A stretch of 64,000 nucleotides of DNA from Georgenia yuyongxinii (GCF_006352065.1 NZ_CP040915.1:248001-312000), one strand, 5' to 3'. Shown: positions 25,566-34,871, counted from the stretch's first letter. Translations and numbers: made by a program. The notes: generated by a model from the sequence alone, not told the origin.

Positions 25566-26007
25566 TCAGGGGTGGACGTCGATGACGACCTTGACCGCGT
25601 CGTCCTTGTCCTGCAGCGGGTGCAGGTTGAAGTCGATCGCGGCGTCGTGGAGGCTGACGTACTGCGTGAGGCCGCCCGCGGAGTCGGCGATCTCCACGGG
25701 GAGCGACCCTCACCCTGGCGCTTGGAGTTGACCGGGTTGACCCACACGCGCAGGCCCGGCGCGATGGCGGGGGCCACCTCGGCACCGACCTGGTGGACCA
25801 CCGAGACGAACTCGTGCCCGATCTGGTTCCCGGGGAAGATGCCGACGTCGTCACCGCCGCGAAGGTAGGCACCGATGTCCGTGCCGCAGATCCCGGCACG
25901 CATGTTCTTGACGACGACGTCCCTCGGACCGATCTCCGGCATGTCGGCGTCCTCGACGGCGATCTCTCCGATGCCCTTGTAGATCACGGAGCGCGTATCT
26001 GCTTCAT
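25566..26007 (-). pseudogene. Remnant of a zinc-type alcohol dehydrogenase
   Basis: Reading leftward, the N-terminal domain of a medium-chain dehydrogenase is recognisable (VIYKGIGEIAVEDADMP, RAGICGTDIGAYLRGG, GNQIGHEFVSVVHQVG, then VWVNPVNSKRQGEG). Near 25710 the frame slips. Homology continues in another frame (LPVEIADSAGGLTQYVSLHD) and ends abruptly in the family C-terminus DKDDAVKVVIDVHP. The whole Rossmann core, some 200 residues or more, is absent. The possible ATG at 26007 is also out of frame with the conserved part, whose first usable start is GTG at 25987. It cannot give an active enzyme. Confidence 0.85.
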
Positions 26008-26185
26008 CCCTCTCGACTGCAAAAGTGTCTAGATCGACCGTAACCGCGGGATCTGGCGCGCCCCCCGGGACCTTGGGCTCCGGGACCATCGGCCCGACGG
26101 CGCGCGCCACGCGGTCGCACGAGAAGCGGGGCCTGTGCCTCGAGCCGGCGGCCGGCGGGGCATGCCGCCTGCTATAACGGCCCGC

Positions 26186-26221
26186 ATGTCACCTGCTGCC
26201 CGGCGCCCCGGCCGGTCATGA
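26186..26221 (+). CDS. Possible 11-residue leaderless leader peptide before the LysE exporter
   Basis: TATAAC (26173-26178) lies seven bases before an ATG opening [11 protein letters not shown]. Its TGA overlaps the exporter's ATG (ATGA). Three of 11 residues are arginine. This would couple translation of the exporter to the leader; an arginine-sensing role is only a guess. Confidence 0.35.
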   Translation: MSPAARRPGRS

Positions 26222-26916
26222 GCGCCGCCCTCTCCGGCGGCGTCGCGGCCGGCTACGCCATCGCGATCCCGGTCGGCGCGATCGCGGCGTACCTGATCAC
26301 GCTCGGCGCGCAGCACGGCTGGCGCACCGCGACGGGTGGTGCGCTCGGCGCCGCGGTCGTGGACGGGCTCTACGCCGCCGTCGCCGTGTTCCTCGGTGGC
26401 CTGGTGGCACCGGCGATCGCGGCGGTCGCCGAGCCGCTGCGGTGGAGCTCGGCCGCGGTGCTGCTCGTGCTCGCCGCCTGGCTGGTGCGGCCCGCGTTCG
26501 TCGCCGCGCCCGCTCGACCCGGCACGACGGACGCCGGCCCGCCCGCCCGCTCACCGGCCGATAGCCCGGCGGCCGTCACGCCGGCCGGTACACCGCCCGC
26601 GCGCCCGGCGACCGTCGTCTCCCCGGCCCGGGCGTTCGCGGTCGTCCTGGGGCTCACGCTGGTCAACCCCACCACCGTCGTGTACTTCGCCGCGCTGGTC
26701 ACCGGTTCGGTGGTCAGACCGTCCGCGGGGCCGGCCGAGCGGCTGACCTTCGTACTCGGTGCGTTCCTCGCGTCCGCCAGCTGGCAGCTGCTGCTGGCCG
26801 GGGCCGGCTCGACGGCGGGCCGGTTCCTGGCCGGACCCGCCGGCCGGCGGTGGACGGCCATCGTCGGCGGGGGCGTCGTCGCGCTGCTCGCCGTGAAGGT
26901 GGCAGTGGGCGTGTGA
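26218..26916 (+). CDS. LysE/RhtB family exporter
   Basis: A 232-residue inner-membrane protein with about six hydrophobic segments and the family's features: N-terminal AIAIPVGAIAAYLI and the mid-protein LGLTLVNPTTVVYFAALV (NP motif in helix 4). A Pro/Ala-rich cytoplasmic loop (about residues 100-135) splits the two halves. Such proteins export amino acids or similar metabolites; lysine/arginine or homoserine-type substrates cannot be told apart here. The ATG overlaps the stop of an 11-codon leaderless frame, and no separate ribosome site is evident, which supports coupling. Confidence 0.85.
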   Translation: MSAALSGGVAAGYAIAIPVGAIAAYLITLGAQHGWRTATGGALGAAVVDGLYAAVAVFLGGLVAPAIAAVAEPLRWSSAAVLLVLAAWLVRPAFVAAPARPGTTDAGPPARSPADSPAAVTPAGTPPARPATVVSPARAFAVVLGLTLVNPTTVVYFAALVTGSVVRPSAGPAERLTFVLGAFLASASWQLLLAGAGSTAGRFLAGPAGRRWTAIVGGGVVALLAVKVAVGV

Positions 26917-26922
26917 CGGGCG

Positions 26923-28029
26923 TCAGCTACCGTCGCTGCGCGCGGCCTCCTCCGCGAGCCGTTCCTGGCGCCGGGCCACCAGCACGTCCGGCAACGACTC
27001 GGCCAGCGCGAACCCGTCCTTGCCCTTCACCGTCGGGACGCCGTGCTCGGCGTTGGCGTTGCGCAGCGGGTTGGGCTCCTCGATCGCCTCTGTCGTGCCG
27101 TGGGAGAGCACCTGCTCGGCGGGGCTCAGCTCGCGGATGGCGATGGCGGCCACATGGCGGGGATGCTCGCGAGCGACCTCGTCGTAGATCATCGGGTCGT
27201 GCTGACCGTCGTCGCCGACCAGCAGCCAGCGGATGTGCGGGAACGTGATCATGAGGTTGCGCAGCTGGGTGCGCTTGTGCTCGATGCCCGAGCGGAACAG
27301 ACCGGTGTTGGTCGGCCCCCAGTCGGTCATGAGCATGGGACCGTCGGGAAACCGGTGCTTCCTCATGAAGGCCCGCAGCGTGGGCACCACGTTCCACGCG
27401 CCGGTCGACAGGTAGAACACCGGCGCGGCAGGGTGGTCCGCGAGCACCGTGTGGTACAGCTCGGACATACCCGGCACGGCGTTGCGGGCGCTGGTGTGCC
27501 GCACGAAGGTGTTCCACGCCGCGAGGAGGGCGCGCGGCAGCATCGTGACCATGATCGTGTCGTCGATGTCGGAGACGATGCCGGCGCGCACCTCGGGGTC
27601 GACCACCAGCACCCGCGCCGTGACCGGTTCGGCCGCGCGGGCCTCGATGGTCACCTCGTGCCAGCCGGGCGGCAGGCCGTGGTGGCGCACCATGACGTCG
27701 ATGTACCCGCCGCGGTCCGTGGTGGTGCGCACCTCCTGCCCGCCCGCCCGCACCACCACGGGCAGGAAGCCCACCTGTGCGGTGAAGAAGGAGCGCCAGC
27801 CGCGTTGCGCCTCGGCGGCGAGGTTGATCGGGCCGACCGGGGTGACGTCGTCGTCCACGGGCGTCTCGGGGTCGCTCATCACCACGCGACCCAGCACGTG
27901 CAAGGACTGCACGGATCCGTAGCCGGTGAACCCGATCGTGCGCGGGCGCCAGCCCTTGCTGCGGAGGTAGACGACGCTGCGGCGGTTGATGGCGTCGTCG
28001 AGGACGAGGCCGACACGGGACAGTGGCAC
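26923..28029 (-). CDS. App1-like phosphatase domain protein (DUF2183)
   Basis: A 368-residue soluble protein. Residues about 70-150 form a beta-rich N-terminal region, followed by the catalytic domain with the HAD-like DxDxT motif (SDIDDTIMVT), FYLSTGAWN, and GDDGQHDPMIY. Yeast App1 is a Mg-dependent phosphatidate phosphatase with this domain; the bacterial substrate is unknown. The GTG start lies seven bases after TAGGGT (28037-28042 on the complementary strand), so the gene is probably leaderless. Its stop is six bases from the convergent exporter. Confidence 0.85.
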   Translation of the reverse strand: MPLSRVGLVLDDAINRRSVVYLRSKGWRPRTIGFTGYGSVQSLHVLGRVVMSDPETPVDDDVTPVGPINLAAEAQRGWRSFFTAQVGFLPVVVRAGGQEVRTTTDRGGYIDVMVRHHGLPPGWHEVTIEARAAEPVTARVLVVDPEVRAGIVSDIDDTIMVTMLPRALLAAWNTFVRHTSARNAVPGMSELYHTVLADHPAAPVFYLSTGAWNVVPTLRAFMRKHRFPDGPMLMTDWGPTNTGLFRSGIEHKRTQLRNLMITFPHIRWLLVGDDGQHDPMIYDEVAREHPRHVAAIAIRELSPAEQVLSHGTTEAIEEPNPLRNANAEHGVPTVKGKDGFALAESLPDVLVARRQERLAEEAARSDGS

Positions 28030-28094
28030 GGCTCACACCCTAACCGCGGCACGACGGCGTAGCCCGGGCGGGCACGGTCCGGTGCACGCGATCC

Positions 28095-28196
28095 TCAGAC
28101 GGTGCCGTCCGGCCCGTGCACGTGACGGTCGTCGCGCCGCTCGACGTACTCCGTGTGGCTCGTGTTGGTGCGCTGCCGGTTCATGACCAGCGCGAT
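28095..28196 (-). CDS. Small basic protein, about 33 residues, possible ATC start
   Basis: The frame encodes NRQRTNTSHTEYVERRDD followed by RHVHGPDGTV. Nearly every codon ends in G or C (28 of 29 after the internal Met), a strong coding sign for so short a frame. The internal ATG (28184) is 18 bases from the only ribosome site (GGAAAGGA). The codon at ideal distance, six bases, is ATC at 28194-28196. So either a rare ATC start is used or the ATG is served by a distant site. Function unknown. Confidence 0.55.
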   Translation of the reverse strand: MALVMNRQRTNTSHTEYVERRDDRHVHGPDGTV

Positions 28197-28255
28197 GGCT
28201 GTTCCTTTCCGTCAGGGCCTGCCGCGCAGGCCGCTGCGGTCAGTGTGGTGCGGGG

Positions 28256-28873
28256 TCAGCCGTCCGCATCCCGAGGCGGCGCCACGCCCCAGCGTGCGAG
28301 CTCCAGACCGGCCAGCCGGCGGGTGGCCTTCGGGTCGCCGTCGCGCCAGGCGCGCGCGGGCGCGCCAGCGGTGGCGGCGAGCATGGCCGGTGGCCGGTGG
28401 GCGAGGGCGCGCAGGGCGAGCAGGTCCAGGCCCGCGGGGTCGGCCGCGAGACGCCGGACCTCGTCCGCGCGCCGGACGAACCGCAGCCGCGCCACCAGCC
28501 ACGGGACGAGCACCACCAGGGCGGGCAGGGTCGTGAGGAGCACGCCGACCACGACCGCGAGCGTCTCGACGAGGCCGGCGCCGTCCAGCCCGGCGCGCTG
28601 TAGCCGCTCGCCGGCCACGGCGACGCCGTCGAACGGCCCAGCCAGCCGGTCCCCGACGAGGGGCACGCCTCCGGCGGTGGCGCTGGCGGACGTCATGTTT
28701 GCCTCGATCCCGCCGCCCACCTCGGCGACCTGCCGCAACGGGCCGGCGACGACGGCGATCGCGCCGCGCACCGCTGCTCCGGCGGCCACGCAGAGCCCCA
28801 ACCACACCAGGACGAGCACGTCCCCGGTCACCTGCCGTACCCGGCGGGCCGGAAGATCCGCGTAAAGCCGCAT
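28256..28873 (-). CDS. Membrane protein of unknown function
   Basis: A 205-residue protein with two clear membrane segments: about residues 16-42 (VLVLVWLGLCVAAGAAV) and 105-128 (LAVVVGVLLTTLPALVVLVP). A roughly 60-residue extracellular-type loop lies between them and a soluble Arg/Ala-rich C-terminus follows. The ATG has no ribosome site but follows TAGAAC by six bases, so it may be leaderless. The fold resembles small actinobacterial hypothetical membrane proteins; I do not recognise a named family. Confidence 0.7.
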   Translation of the reverse strand: MRLYADLPARRVRQVTGDVLVLVWLGLCVAAGAAVRGAIAVVAGPLRQVAEVGGGIEANMTSASATAGGVPLVGDRLAGPFDGVAVAGERLQRAGLDGAGLVETLAVVVGVLLTTLPALVVLVPWLVARLRFVRRADEVRRLAADPAGLDLLALRALAHRPPAMLAATAGAPARAWRDGDPKATRRLAGLELARWGVAPPRDADG

Positions 28874-29032
28874 GCGCCGGTTCTACCGCATCGGGTCGGC
28901 AAGCGGCGGCTACAGATTCCGTGCGGCACCGCACCGCCTTGTCACGGCAGATCGTCGGTGGCATCGTCACGGGGAGCCGACGGCGGGTCAGCCCGCCGCG
29001 CGGCCATGCCGACGTCGCTCGAGGAGGAGCCC

Positions 29033-29833
29033 GTGACAGGCAGCTGGGACGGCCGCGTCGCCCTCGTCACCGGCGCGGGCGCCGGCATCGGTCGCGGCGT
29101 CGTCGAGCTGCTCGTCGGGCGAGGTGCCGTCGTCGTCGGGGTCGACCGCGACGGCGGGGCCCTCCAGGACGTGGCCGGTGCTGTGGCGGGCGCGCCCGGA
29201 CGGCTCGAGCCGGCCGTGGCCTCGGTGACCGACCCCGCCCGCCTGGCCGCCGTGGCGGAGGAGATCCGCGCCGGCCACGGCGGCGTCGATGCCGTGGTGT
29301 GCGCCGCCGGCATCCAGCGGTACGGGTCCGTCGACACCACCGACCCGACCACCTACGCCGAGGTCATGGACGTCAACGTCGGGGGCGCGTTCAACACCTG
29401 CCGGGTGGGGGTCCCGCTCCTGCGGGCCCGGGGCGGCGGCGCCGTCGTGCTGGTCTCGTCCGCCCAGGCGTACGCCAGCCAGCGTGCGGTCGCCGCGTAC
29501 ACCGCCAGCAAGGCGGCGCTGCTCGGCCTCGTGCGCGCGATGGCGGTGGACCACGCGCGGGAGGGCATCCGCGTCAACGCGGTGTGCCCCGGCTCGGTCG
29601 ACACCCCGATGCTGCGATGGGCGGCCGAGAGGTTCAGCGGCGGCCGGCCCGCGGAGGACGTCGTCGCCGAGTGGGGGCGGGCCCATCCGCTCGGCCGGGT
29701 GGCCAGGCCCCGCGAGATCGCCGAGGCCGTGGAGTTCCTGCTGTCGGAGCGAGCCTCGTTCATCACCGGAGCCGACCTCAAGGTCGACGGCGGCCTCACC
29801 GCCGGGCTCGCCGCCGCCCTGCCGAAGGACTGA
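29033..29833 (+). CDS. SDR family oxidoreductase
   Basis: A 266-residue short-chain dehydrogenase: cofactor loop TGAGAGIGRG, AAGIQ, active-site Ser (LVSSAQAY) and YTASK, then PGSVDTPM. Asp after the second strand (GVDRDGG) suggests NAD use. I chose the GTG just after AGGAGG (5-base spacer) over the upstream ATG. The dehydratase gene starts four bases after its stop. In this sugar region it likely oxidises a free sugar or aldonate (inference). Confidence 0.88.
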   Translation: MTGSWDGRVALVTGAGAGIGRGVVELLVGRGAVVVGVDRDGGALQDVAGAVAGAPGRLEPAVASVTDPARLAAVAEEIRAGHGGVDAVVCAAGIQRYGSVDTTDPTTYAEVMDVNVGGAFNTCRVGVPLLRARGGGAVVLVSSAQAYASQRAVAAYTASKAALLGLVRAMAVDHAREGIRVNAVCPGSVDTPMLRWAAERFSGGRPAEDVVAEWGRAHPLGRVARPREIAEAVEFLLSERASFITGADLKVDGGLTAGLAAALPKD

Positions 29834-29836
29834 CCG

Positions 29837-31108
29837 ATGCCGATACCTGGAAGCCCCCTCCGGATCGCCGACGTGCGGGCGACCACCGTCACCGTGCCCC
29901 TCCAGGCGCCGCTGCGACACAGCAACGGCAGCCACTGGGGCCGGTTCGTGCGCACGATCGTCGAGGTCGAGACGGCCGACGGGATCGTCGGGCTCGGCGA
30001 GATGGGCGGCGGCGGCGAGAGCGCGGAGGCTGCGATCGCCGGCCTGAAGCCGTACCTCCTCGGGCACGACCCGGCCCGCCTGGAGGCGCTGCGGTTCATG
30101 ATCGCCAACCCGACGGCGAGCCTGTACAACAACCGCACCCAGCTGCTCGCGGCGATCGAGTTCGCGTGCCTCGACATCCTCGGCCGCCACACCGGGCTGC
30201 CGGTCCACGCCCTCCTCGGTGGCGCCGTGCGCGACCGGGTCGAGTTCGCCAGCTACCTCTTCTTCCGCTACCCCGCCGCCGACGGCACGGGGGAGGTACG
30301 CACCCCCGAGCAGCTGGTCGAACATGCCCGCGAGCTGAAGAGCGCGCACGGCTTCCGCGTCCACAAGCTCAAGGGCGGGGTCTTCGACCCCGACTACGAG
30401 CTCGCGTGCTACCGCGCCCTTGCCGAGGCGCTGCCCGGCGACCGGTTCCGGTACGACCCCAACGGGGTGCTCAGCGTCGAGGGCGCCATCCGGTTCGCGC
30501 GGGCGATCGAGGACCTCGACAACGACTACATCGAGGACCCGTGCTACGGGCTCAACGGGATGCGCCGGCTTCGGGAGAACACGACGATCCCGACGGCGAC
30601 CAACACCGTCGTCGTCAACTTTGAGCAGCTGGCCGCGAACGTCCTCCAGCCGGCCGTCGACGTCGTCCTCCTCGACACGACCTTCTGGGGCGGCATCCGT
30701 CCCTGCGTGAAGGCCGCCGGGGTGGCCGAGACGTTCCAGCTCGGCATCGCCGTGCACTCCTCGGGCGAGCTGGGCATCCAGCTGGCGACCATGCTCCACC
30801 TGGGGGCGGTGGTCCCGAACCTCGCCTTCGCCGCCGACGCCCACTACCACCACCTGCTGGACGACGTCGTCGTCGGCGGGAAGCTGCCCTACGCCGGCGG
30901 GTCGATCGCCGTCCCGGAGGCGCCCGGTCTCGGCGTCGAGCTGGACCGGGACAAGGTCGCCGAGTACGCGGAGCTTTTCCGCGAGCTCGGTCCCTACCCG
31001 TACGACCGGGACCCGGGCCGGCCCGGCTGGTACCCGCTCCTGCCGAACACCGACTACGCGGACCACGAGGCCGAGGGCCGGCCCGCGGCGCTGGACCAGC
31101 CCTCCTGA
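29837..31108 (+). CDS. Enolase superfamily dehydratase, glucarate-dehydratase-like
   Basis: A 423-residue mandelate-racemase/muconate-lactonising-type protein. The N-terminal capping domain is followed by the barrel with base motif HKLKGG (KxK). Metal ligands are in RYDPNG, YIEDPC and TNTVVVN, and the general-acid His in [13 protein letters not shown]. The TN and KLKGG sequences are nearest to glucarate dehydratase. It should dehydrate an acid sugar to a 2-keto-3-deoxy product. Linked SDR, lactonase and KDG enzymes fit that chemistry; the true substrate is not determined. Confidence 0.85.
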   Translation: MPIPGSPLRIADVRATTVTVPLQAPLRHSNGSHWGRFVRTIVEVETADGIVGLGEMGGGGESAEAAIAGLKPYLLGHDPARLEALRFMIANPTASLYNNRTQLLAAIEFACLDILGRHTGLPVHALLGGAVRDRVEFASYLFFRYPAADGTGEVRTPEQLVEHARELKSAHGFRVHKLKGGVFDPDYELACYRALAEALPGDRFRYDPNGVLSVEGAIRFARAIEDLDNDYIEDPCYGLNGMRRLRENTTIPTATNTVVVNFEQLAANVLQPAVDVVLLDTTFWGGIRPCVKAAGVAETFQLGIAVHSSGELGIQLATMLHLGAVVPNLAFAADAHYHHLLDDVVVGGKLPYAGGSIAVPEAPGLGVELDRDKVAEYAELFRELGPYPYDRDPGRPGWYPLLPNTDYADHEAEGRPAALDQPS

Positions 31109-31178
31109 CCCCCCGGCCGTGGCGGGCAGGGGCGGCCGTAGGCTGGGACCGCCAGCGCCCGCCGTCCCGGAGGCTCCC

Positions 31179-31736
31179 GTGCCCGTCCTCGCCGCCTACG
31201 GGCACTCGTGGATCGCGGGCGACGGCGCGTCCCGGCCGGACCGCTGCCTGGTGGCCACCGCCGGGCGTGCCCTGGGTGCCACGGTCCTCAACCGGGGCGT
31301 CGGAGGCAGCCTCAGCACGGACACCGCCGCCCTCGTCGCGGCCGCCGCCGTGCCGCGCGCCGACGCGTACCTGCTCATGACCGGCTTGAACGACGCCCGG
31401 CTCCACGGCGCCGCCCCCGCTGCGCTGGGCGAGTATGCCGCCGCGCTCGCCACGGTCCTCGGCGCCTTCGGCGATGCGAGCCCGGACGCCGCGGTGGCGA
31501 TCATCGAGCAGCCCCGGCTCGTCGACTACACCCGGCACGAACCCTACGACCGGGGGTCGGACGAGCTCCTCGACGCGTACAACGACGTCCTGCGGACGGC
31601 GGCCGCGGCCGCTGGTGCGCTCGTGGCGGCGCCGTCGAGCTGGGACCCGGCCACGATGCTCGCCGAGGACACCGTCCACCCGAACGATCGGGGCCACGCT
31701 TACCTGGCGCAGGTGGTCGTGGGCGTGGTGAGCTGA
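31179..31736 (+). CDS. SGNH/GDSL-family hydrolase
   Basis: A 185-residue hydrolase. Block I is GHSWIAGDG with the nucleophile Ser, followed by RGVGGS, TGLNDARL and the C-terminal DTVHPNDRGH holding the catalytic Asp and His. No signal peptide is seen. The GTG start has CGGAGG five bases upstream, and a TAGGCT box at 31139-31144 suggests its own promoter. A role in removing acetyl or other ester groups from imported sugars would fit the neighbours (inference). It converges on the next gene with a 4-base gap. Confidence 0.83.
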   Translation: MPVLAAYGHSWIAGDGASRPDRCLVATAGRALGATVLNRGVGGSLSTDTAALVAAAAVPRADAYLLMTGLNDARLHGAAPAALGEYAAALATVLGAFGDASPDAAVAIIEQPRLVDYTRHEPYDRGSDELLDAYNDVLRTAAAAAGALVAAPSSWDPATMLAEDTVHPNDRGHAYLAQVVVGVVS

Positions 31737-31740
31737 GCCG

Positions 31741-32937
31741 TCACGCCCCCATCGCCAGGACCAGGCCCGCCCACGTCTGCGGGACGGCGCCCAGGCCACG
31801 GCCGTCCTCGGGGTTCCAGTACTCGGCGAAGCCGCTGCGCCAGGCCGCGCGGATCGTCCGGGCCCGCAGCCCCGCCGCGGCGTCGTGCAGGCCGAGACGG
31901 GCGAAGGCCACCCAGAACAGGTAGCTCAGCGGCGGCCAGGCCGGTCCGCGCCAGTACATGTCCGGGTCGTACGCGGGGTGGGTGCGGGTGACGTTCGCCG
32001 GCCCGAAGGGGGCGCCGAACCGGTCGGGGTCGTCGAGCTGGCGCAGCGCGGCGAGGGCCCGGGCACGGTCGGTCGTGACGAGTGCGGGCATGACCCCCTC
32101 GCTCGTCGGGCTGCGGGCGGAGGCGCCGCCGCCGACGACCGCCAGGTCCGCCCAGAGCTGCTCCTCCTCGTCCCACAGGTGCTCGTCGATCGCCTCGGCC
32201 AGGGCGGCGGCGCGTCCGGCGAGCACGGCGTCGTCGAGCAGCTCGGCGAGCTCGGCGAGGTTGAACGCCACGTAGGCGTTGAAGCCGGCCGGGCAGGCGA
32301 CGAAGCTCGACGACCACTCCGCGGAACCGTCGGCCGCGAACGTGACGTCGTGCATGCGGGCCTTGTTCCATGCCGTGCGCGCCGCCCGGTCGTAGTCGGC
32401 GCGCGTGCGTCCGGGTGCGCCCCAGTCGTCCCAGCGCGGGGCGTGGTCGTTGCCCGCCTCCCAGGGGTGGACGACGTAGACGAGCCCGAGCTCGGTGCGC
32501 CGCCGCTCCCACAGCCAGTCGAGCCCTCGAACGGCCCGGGTGAGCAGCTCGTCGGCGGGGCGCGACCCACGGTCGGCGAGCACCCGTGCGGCGTGGCCGT
32601 ACATGGGCGGCTGGGTCAACGACGAGGTGCGCTCCAGCGGGCCGAGCCAGGTGTCGGGGCCCGCGTCCCCGTAGCGCATGTGCGGGACGAGGCCCGAGGC
32701 CAGCTGCCCGTCCAGGGTGGCCTCGAGCTCACGCAGCGCCCGTGGGTCGTCCAGCGCCGCCCACACGATCGCGTGGAAGCAGGAGTCCCACAGCCACAGG
32801 TGGGGGTAGATCGACGGGTTGGGCACCGAGTAGCCGCGCGCCTCGTCCCAGTGGGCCTCGAGCAGTGCGGCGACGCGGCGACGCAGACCCTCGGCGTCGT
32901 TCTCGACGGCGTCGGCGCCCCTCGCTGCGTGCGCCAT
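31741..32937 (-). CDS. GH63/MGH1-like glycoside hydrolase (first paralogue)
   Basis: A 398-residue alpha/alpha-barrel protein resembling mannosylglycerate hydrolase and GH63 enzymes: YPHLWLWDSCFHAIV near residue 43 (Trp-Asp-Ser motif), VHPWEAGNDHAPRWDDW near 160, and WRGPAWPPLSYLF near 330. No signal peptide, so it acts in the cytoplasm. It is last in the leftward operon SBP-permease-permease-hydrolase, so it likely cleaves the imported glycoside. A diverged relative lies at 40402-41781. Confidence 0.8.
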   Translation of the reverse strand: MAHAARGADAVENDAEGLRRRVAALLEAHWDEARGYSVPNPSIYPHLWLWDSCFHAIVWAALDDPRALRELEATLDGQLASGLVPHMRYGDAGPDTWLGPLERTSSLTQPPMYGHAARVLADRGSRPADELLTRAVRGLDWLWERRRTELGLVYVVHPWEAGNDHAPRWDDWGAPGRTRADYDRAARTAWNKARMHDVTFAADGSAEWSSSFVACPAGFNAYVAFNLAELAELLDDAVLAGRAAALAEAIDEHLWDEEEQLWADLAVVGGGASARSPTSEGVMPALVTTDRARALAALRQLDDPDRFGAPFGPANVTRTHPAYDPDMYWRGPAWPPLSYLFWVAFARLGLHDAAAGLRARTIRAAWRSGFAEYWNPEDGRGLGAVPQTWAGLVLAMGA

Positions 32938-32943
32938 CGCGCC

Positions 32944-33870
32944 TCAGCCCTTCTCGGCCCCGGCGGTGAGCCCCTCCGTGAGCAGCCGCTGCGTGGCGAA
33001 GAAGCCGATGACGATCGGCAGCGTGAGGATGACCGAGCCCGCCATGAGGACGGTCGTCGGGATCTCGATGCTGCCCGCGAGCTGGGACAGGCCGAGTGAG
33101 ACGGTCCAGTTGTCCCGGCGCTCGATGAGGAAGAGCAGCGCGAACAGGAACTCGTTCCACGCGATCATGAAGATGTACAGGCCGTTGGAGACGATGCCGG
33201 GCATCGCCAGCGGCAGGCTGATCCGCCACATGACGCCCAGCCGGGTGCACCCGTCGATCGCGGCGGCCTCCTCCAGGCTCACCGGGATGGTGTCGAAGTA
33301 GTTGCGCAGCATGTAGATCGTGACCGGGACGACCTGGGCGATGTAGACGAACAGCAGCCCGAGGAGCTCCCCGCGCAGCCCCAGCCGCGTGAAGATGATG
33401 AACAGCGGGATCGCCAGCAGGATGCTCGGGAAGAGGTAGACGCTGAGGAACAGCGCCCCGATCTTGCGGCGGCCGAAGAACTCCAGCCGGCTCACGGCGT
33501 AGGCGCCGGGCAGCGCGATGGCCAGGGTGGCGAACACGGTGCCGACGGCCACCAGCGCGCTGTTGGCCATGAACCTGACGAAGCCCTGCCCGCCCTGCGA
33601 CTGCGGTGTCAGGACGGCCTCGTAGCTGTCGAAGGTGACCTCGTCCAGCCCGACCCACAGCGCCCCGGGGTCCTGCAGCACCGCGTCCAGCGGGCGGAAG
33701 GAGAGCAGGATCATGTAGTAGAACGGGAAGATCGTCACCACGACGATGCCGGCGATGATGAGCCAGCGCAGCACGCCGAACCCGACCGTCTCCACCCGGT
33801 CGCGGCTGAACCGCCGGGGCGGGGCGTCGGGGGCCCGGCGTGGACGTGCCTCGACGTCGACGGCGGCCAT
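32944..33870 (-). CDS. Carbohydrate ABC transporter permease (MalG type)
   Basis: A 308-residue inner-membrane permease with six hydrophobic segments and the EAA loop EEAAAIDGCTRLGVMWRISL before helix 5. The ATG overlaps the stop of the partner permease (TGATG). With that permease and the binding protein at 34868 it forms a CUT1-type sugar importer. No ATPase is encoded nearby, so a shared MsiK-like ATPase elsewhere in the genome is expected, as is usual in actinobacteria. Confidence 0.92.
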   Translation of the reverse strand: MAAVDVEARPRRAPDAPPRRFSRDRVETVGFGVLRWLIIAGIVVVTIFPFYYMILLSFRPLDAVLQDPGALWVGLDEVTFDSYEAVLTPQSQGGQGFVRFMANSALVAVGTVFATLAIALPGAYAVSRLEFFGRRKIGALFLSVYLFPSILLAIPLFIIFTRLGLRGELLGLLFVYIAQVVPVTIYMLRNYFDTIPVSLEEAAAIDGCTRLGVMWRISLPLAMPGIVSNGLYIFMIAWNEFLFALLFLIERRDNWTVSLGLSQLAGSIEIPTTVLMAGSVILTLPIVIGFFATQRLLTEGLTAGAEKG

Positions 33871-34871
33871 CACAGCTCCTTCCCGCCCCGCGTGAACACC
33901 CGCAGGTAGATGCTCACCAGGACCGCGAGGATGAGGGCGAGCACGAGCGCCTGGGCGGCCGCCGCCCCGATGTCCCCGCGGGCGGTGAGGAAGTTGAACA
34001 CCCGCACTGCGACGACCTCGGTCCCCGCCCCGCCGCCCGTGAGCAGGTAGATGTCGTCGAAGCTGTTGAAGGTCCAGATGAACCGCAGGACCGAGAGCAT
34101 CGCGATGATCGGCAGCAGCTGGGGAAAGATGATGTACCGGAACCGCTGGCTCGGCGTGGCGCCGTCGACCATGGCCGCCTCCTCCAGCGTGGCGTCGACG
34201 GCCTGCAGCCGGGCGGTGATGAAGAGGAAGGCGAAGGGGAAGGACCGCCAGCCCTCGAAGACGATCACGCTGACCAGGGCGATGGGGAGGGTGAGCTCCC
34301 AGCCCAGGAACGTCACGTCCAGGTCCCGCTGGCTGAGGAACGCGATCGGCTCGTCCCAGCCGAGCAGCCGGGTGCCCCAGTAGTTGACCACCCCGAACTG
34401 GGGGTTGAGCATCGTCGTCCAGGCGAAGGTCGCCGCGACGATGGGGGCGACGTAGGGCAGCAGGACCGCGGCGCGGACGAGGCTGCGGCCCGGGAAGGGC
34501 CGGCGCAGCGCCAGCGCCGCGACGAGGCCGGCGCCGATCGCGAGCGCCGTGCCGCACACGGAGTAGATGAGCGTCGTCACCAGGGCCTGCAGGAACCCCG
34601 GGGAGAGGATGACCTCGGTGATGTTCGACAGCGTGAAGTTGCCGACGAGGCCGGCCGTCTGGATATTGATCAGCCGCAGGTCCTGGAAGGCGAGCACGAT
34701 CGTCCACAGGATCGGCAGGACGACCATGACCAGGACGATGACGAGGGTCGGGGAGATGAGCGTCAGCCCCGCCCGGCCCTCGGCCCGCTGCGACGGGGAC
34801 CGGCGTGAGCGGCGGGTCCTGGCCGTCATACCGGGCGCCACCCCGGTACCAAGCCCGCTGGAGCCGCTCAC
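33870..34871 (-). CDS. Carbohydrate ABC transporter permease (MalF type)
   Basis: A 333-residue permease with about six membrane segments (first at VIVLVMVVLPILWTIVLAF) and EAA loop EEAAMVDGATPSQRFRYIIF. Two starts are possible. I list the GTG that overlaps the binding-protein stop (GTGA), which gives coupling; the ATG at 34829 would remove 14 residues. Neither has a clear ribosome site. Confidence 0.9.
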   Translation of the reverse strand: MSGSSGLGTGVAPGMTARTRRSRRSPSQRAEGRAGLTLISPTLVIVLVMVVLPILWTIVLAFQDLRLINIQTAGLVGNFTLSNITEVILSPGFLQALVTTLIYSVCGTALAIGAGLVAALALRRPFPGRSLVRAAVLLPYVAPIVAATFAWTTMLNPQFGVVNYWGTRLLGWDEPIAFLSQRDLDVTFLGWELTLPIALVSVIVFEGWRSFPFAFLFITARLQAVDATLEEAAMVDGATPSQRFRYIIFPQLLPIIAMLSVLRFIWTFNSFDDIYLLTGGGAGTEVVAVRVFNFLTARGDIGAAAAQALVLALILAVLVSIYLRVFTRGGKEL

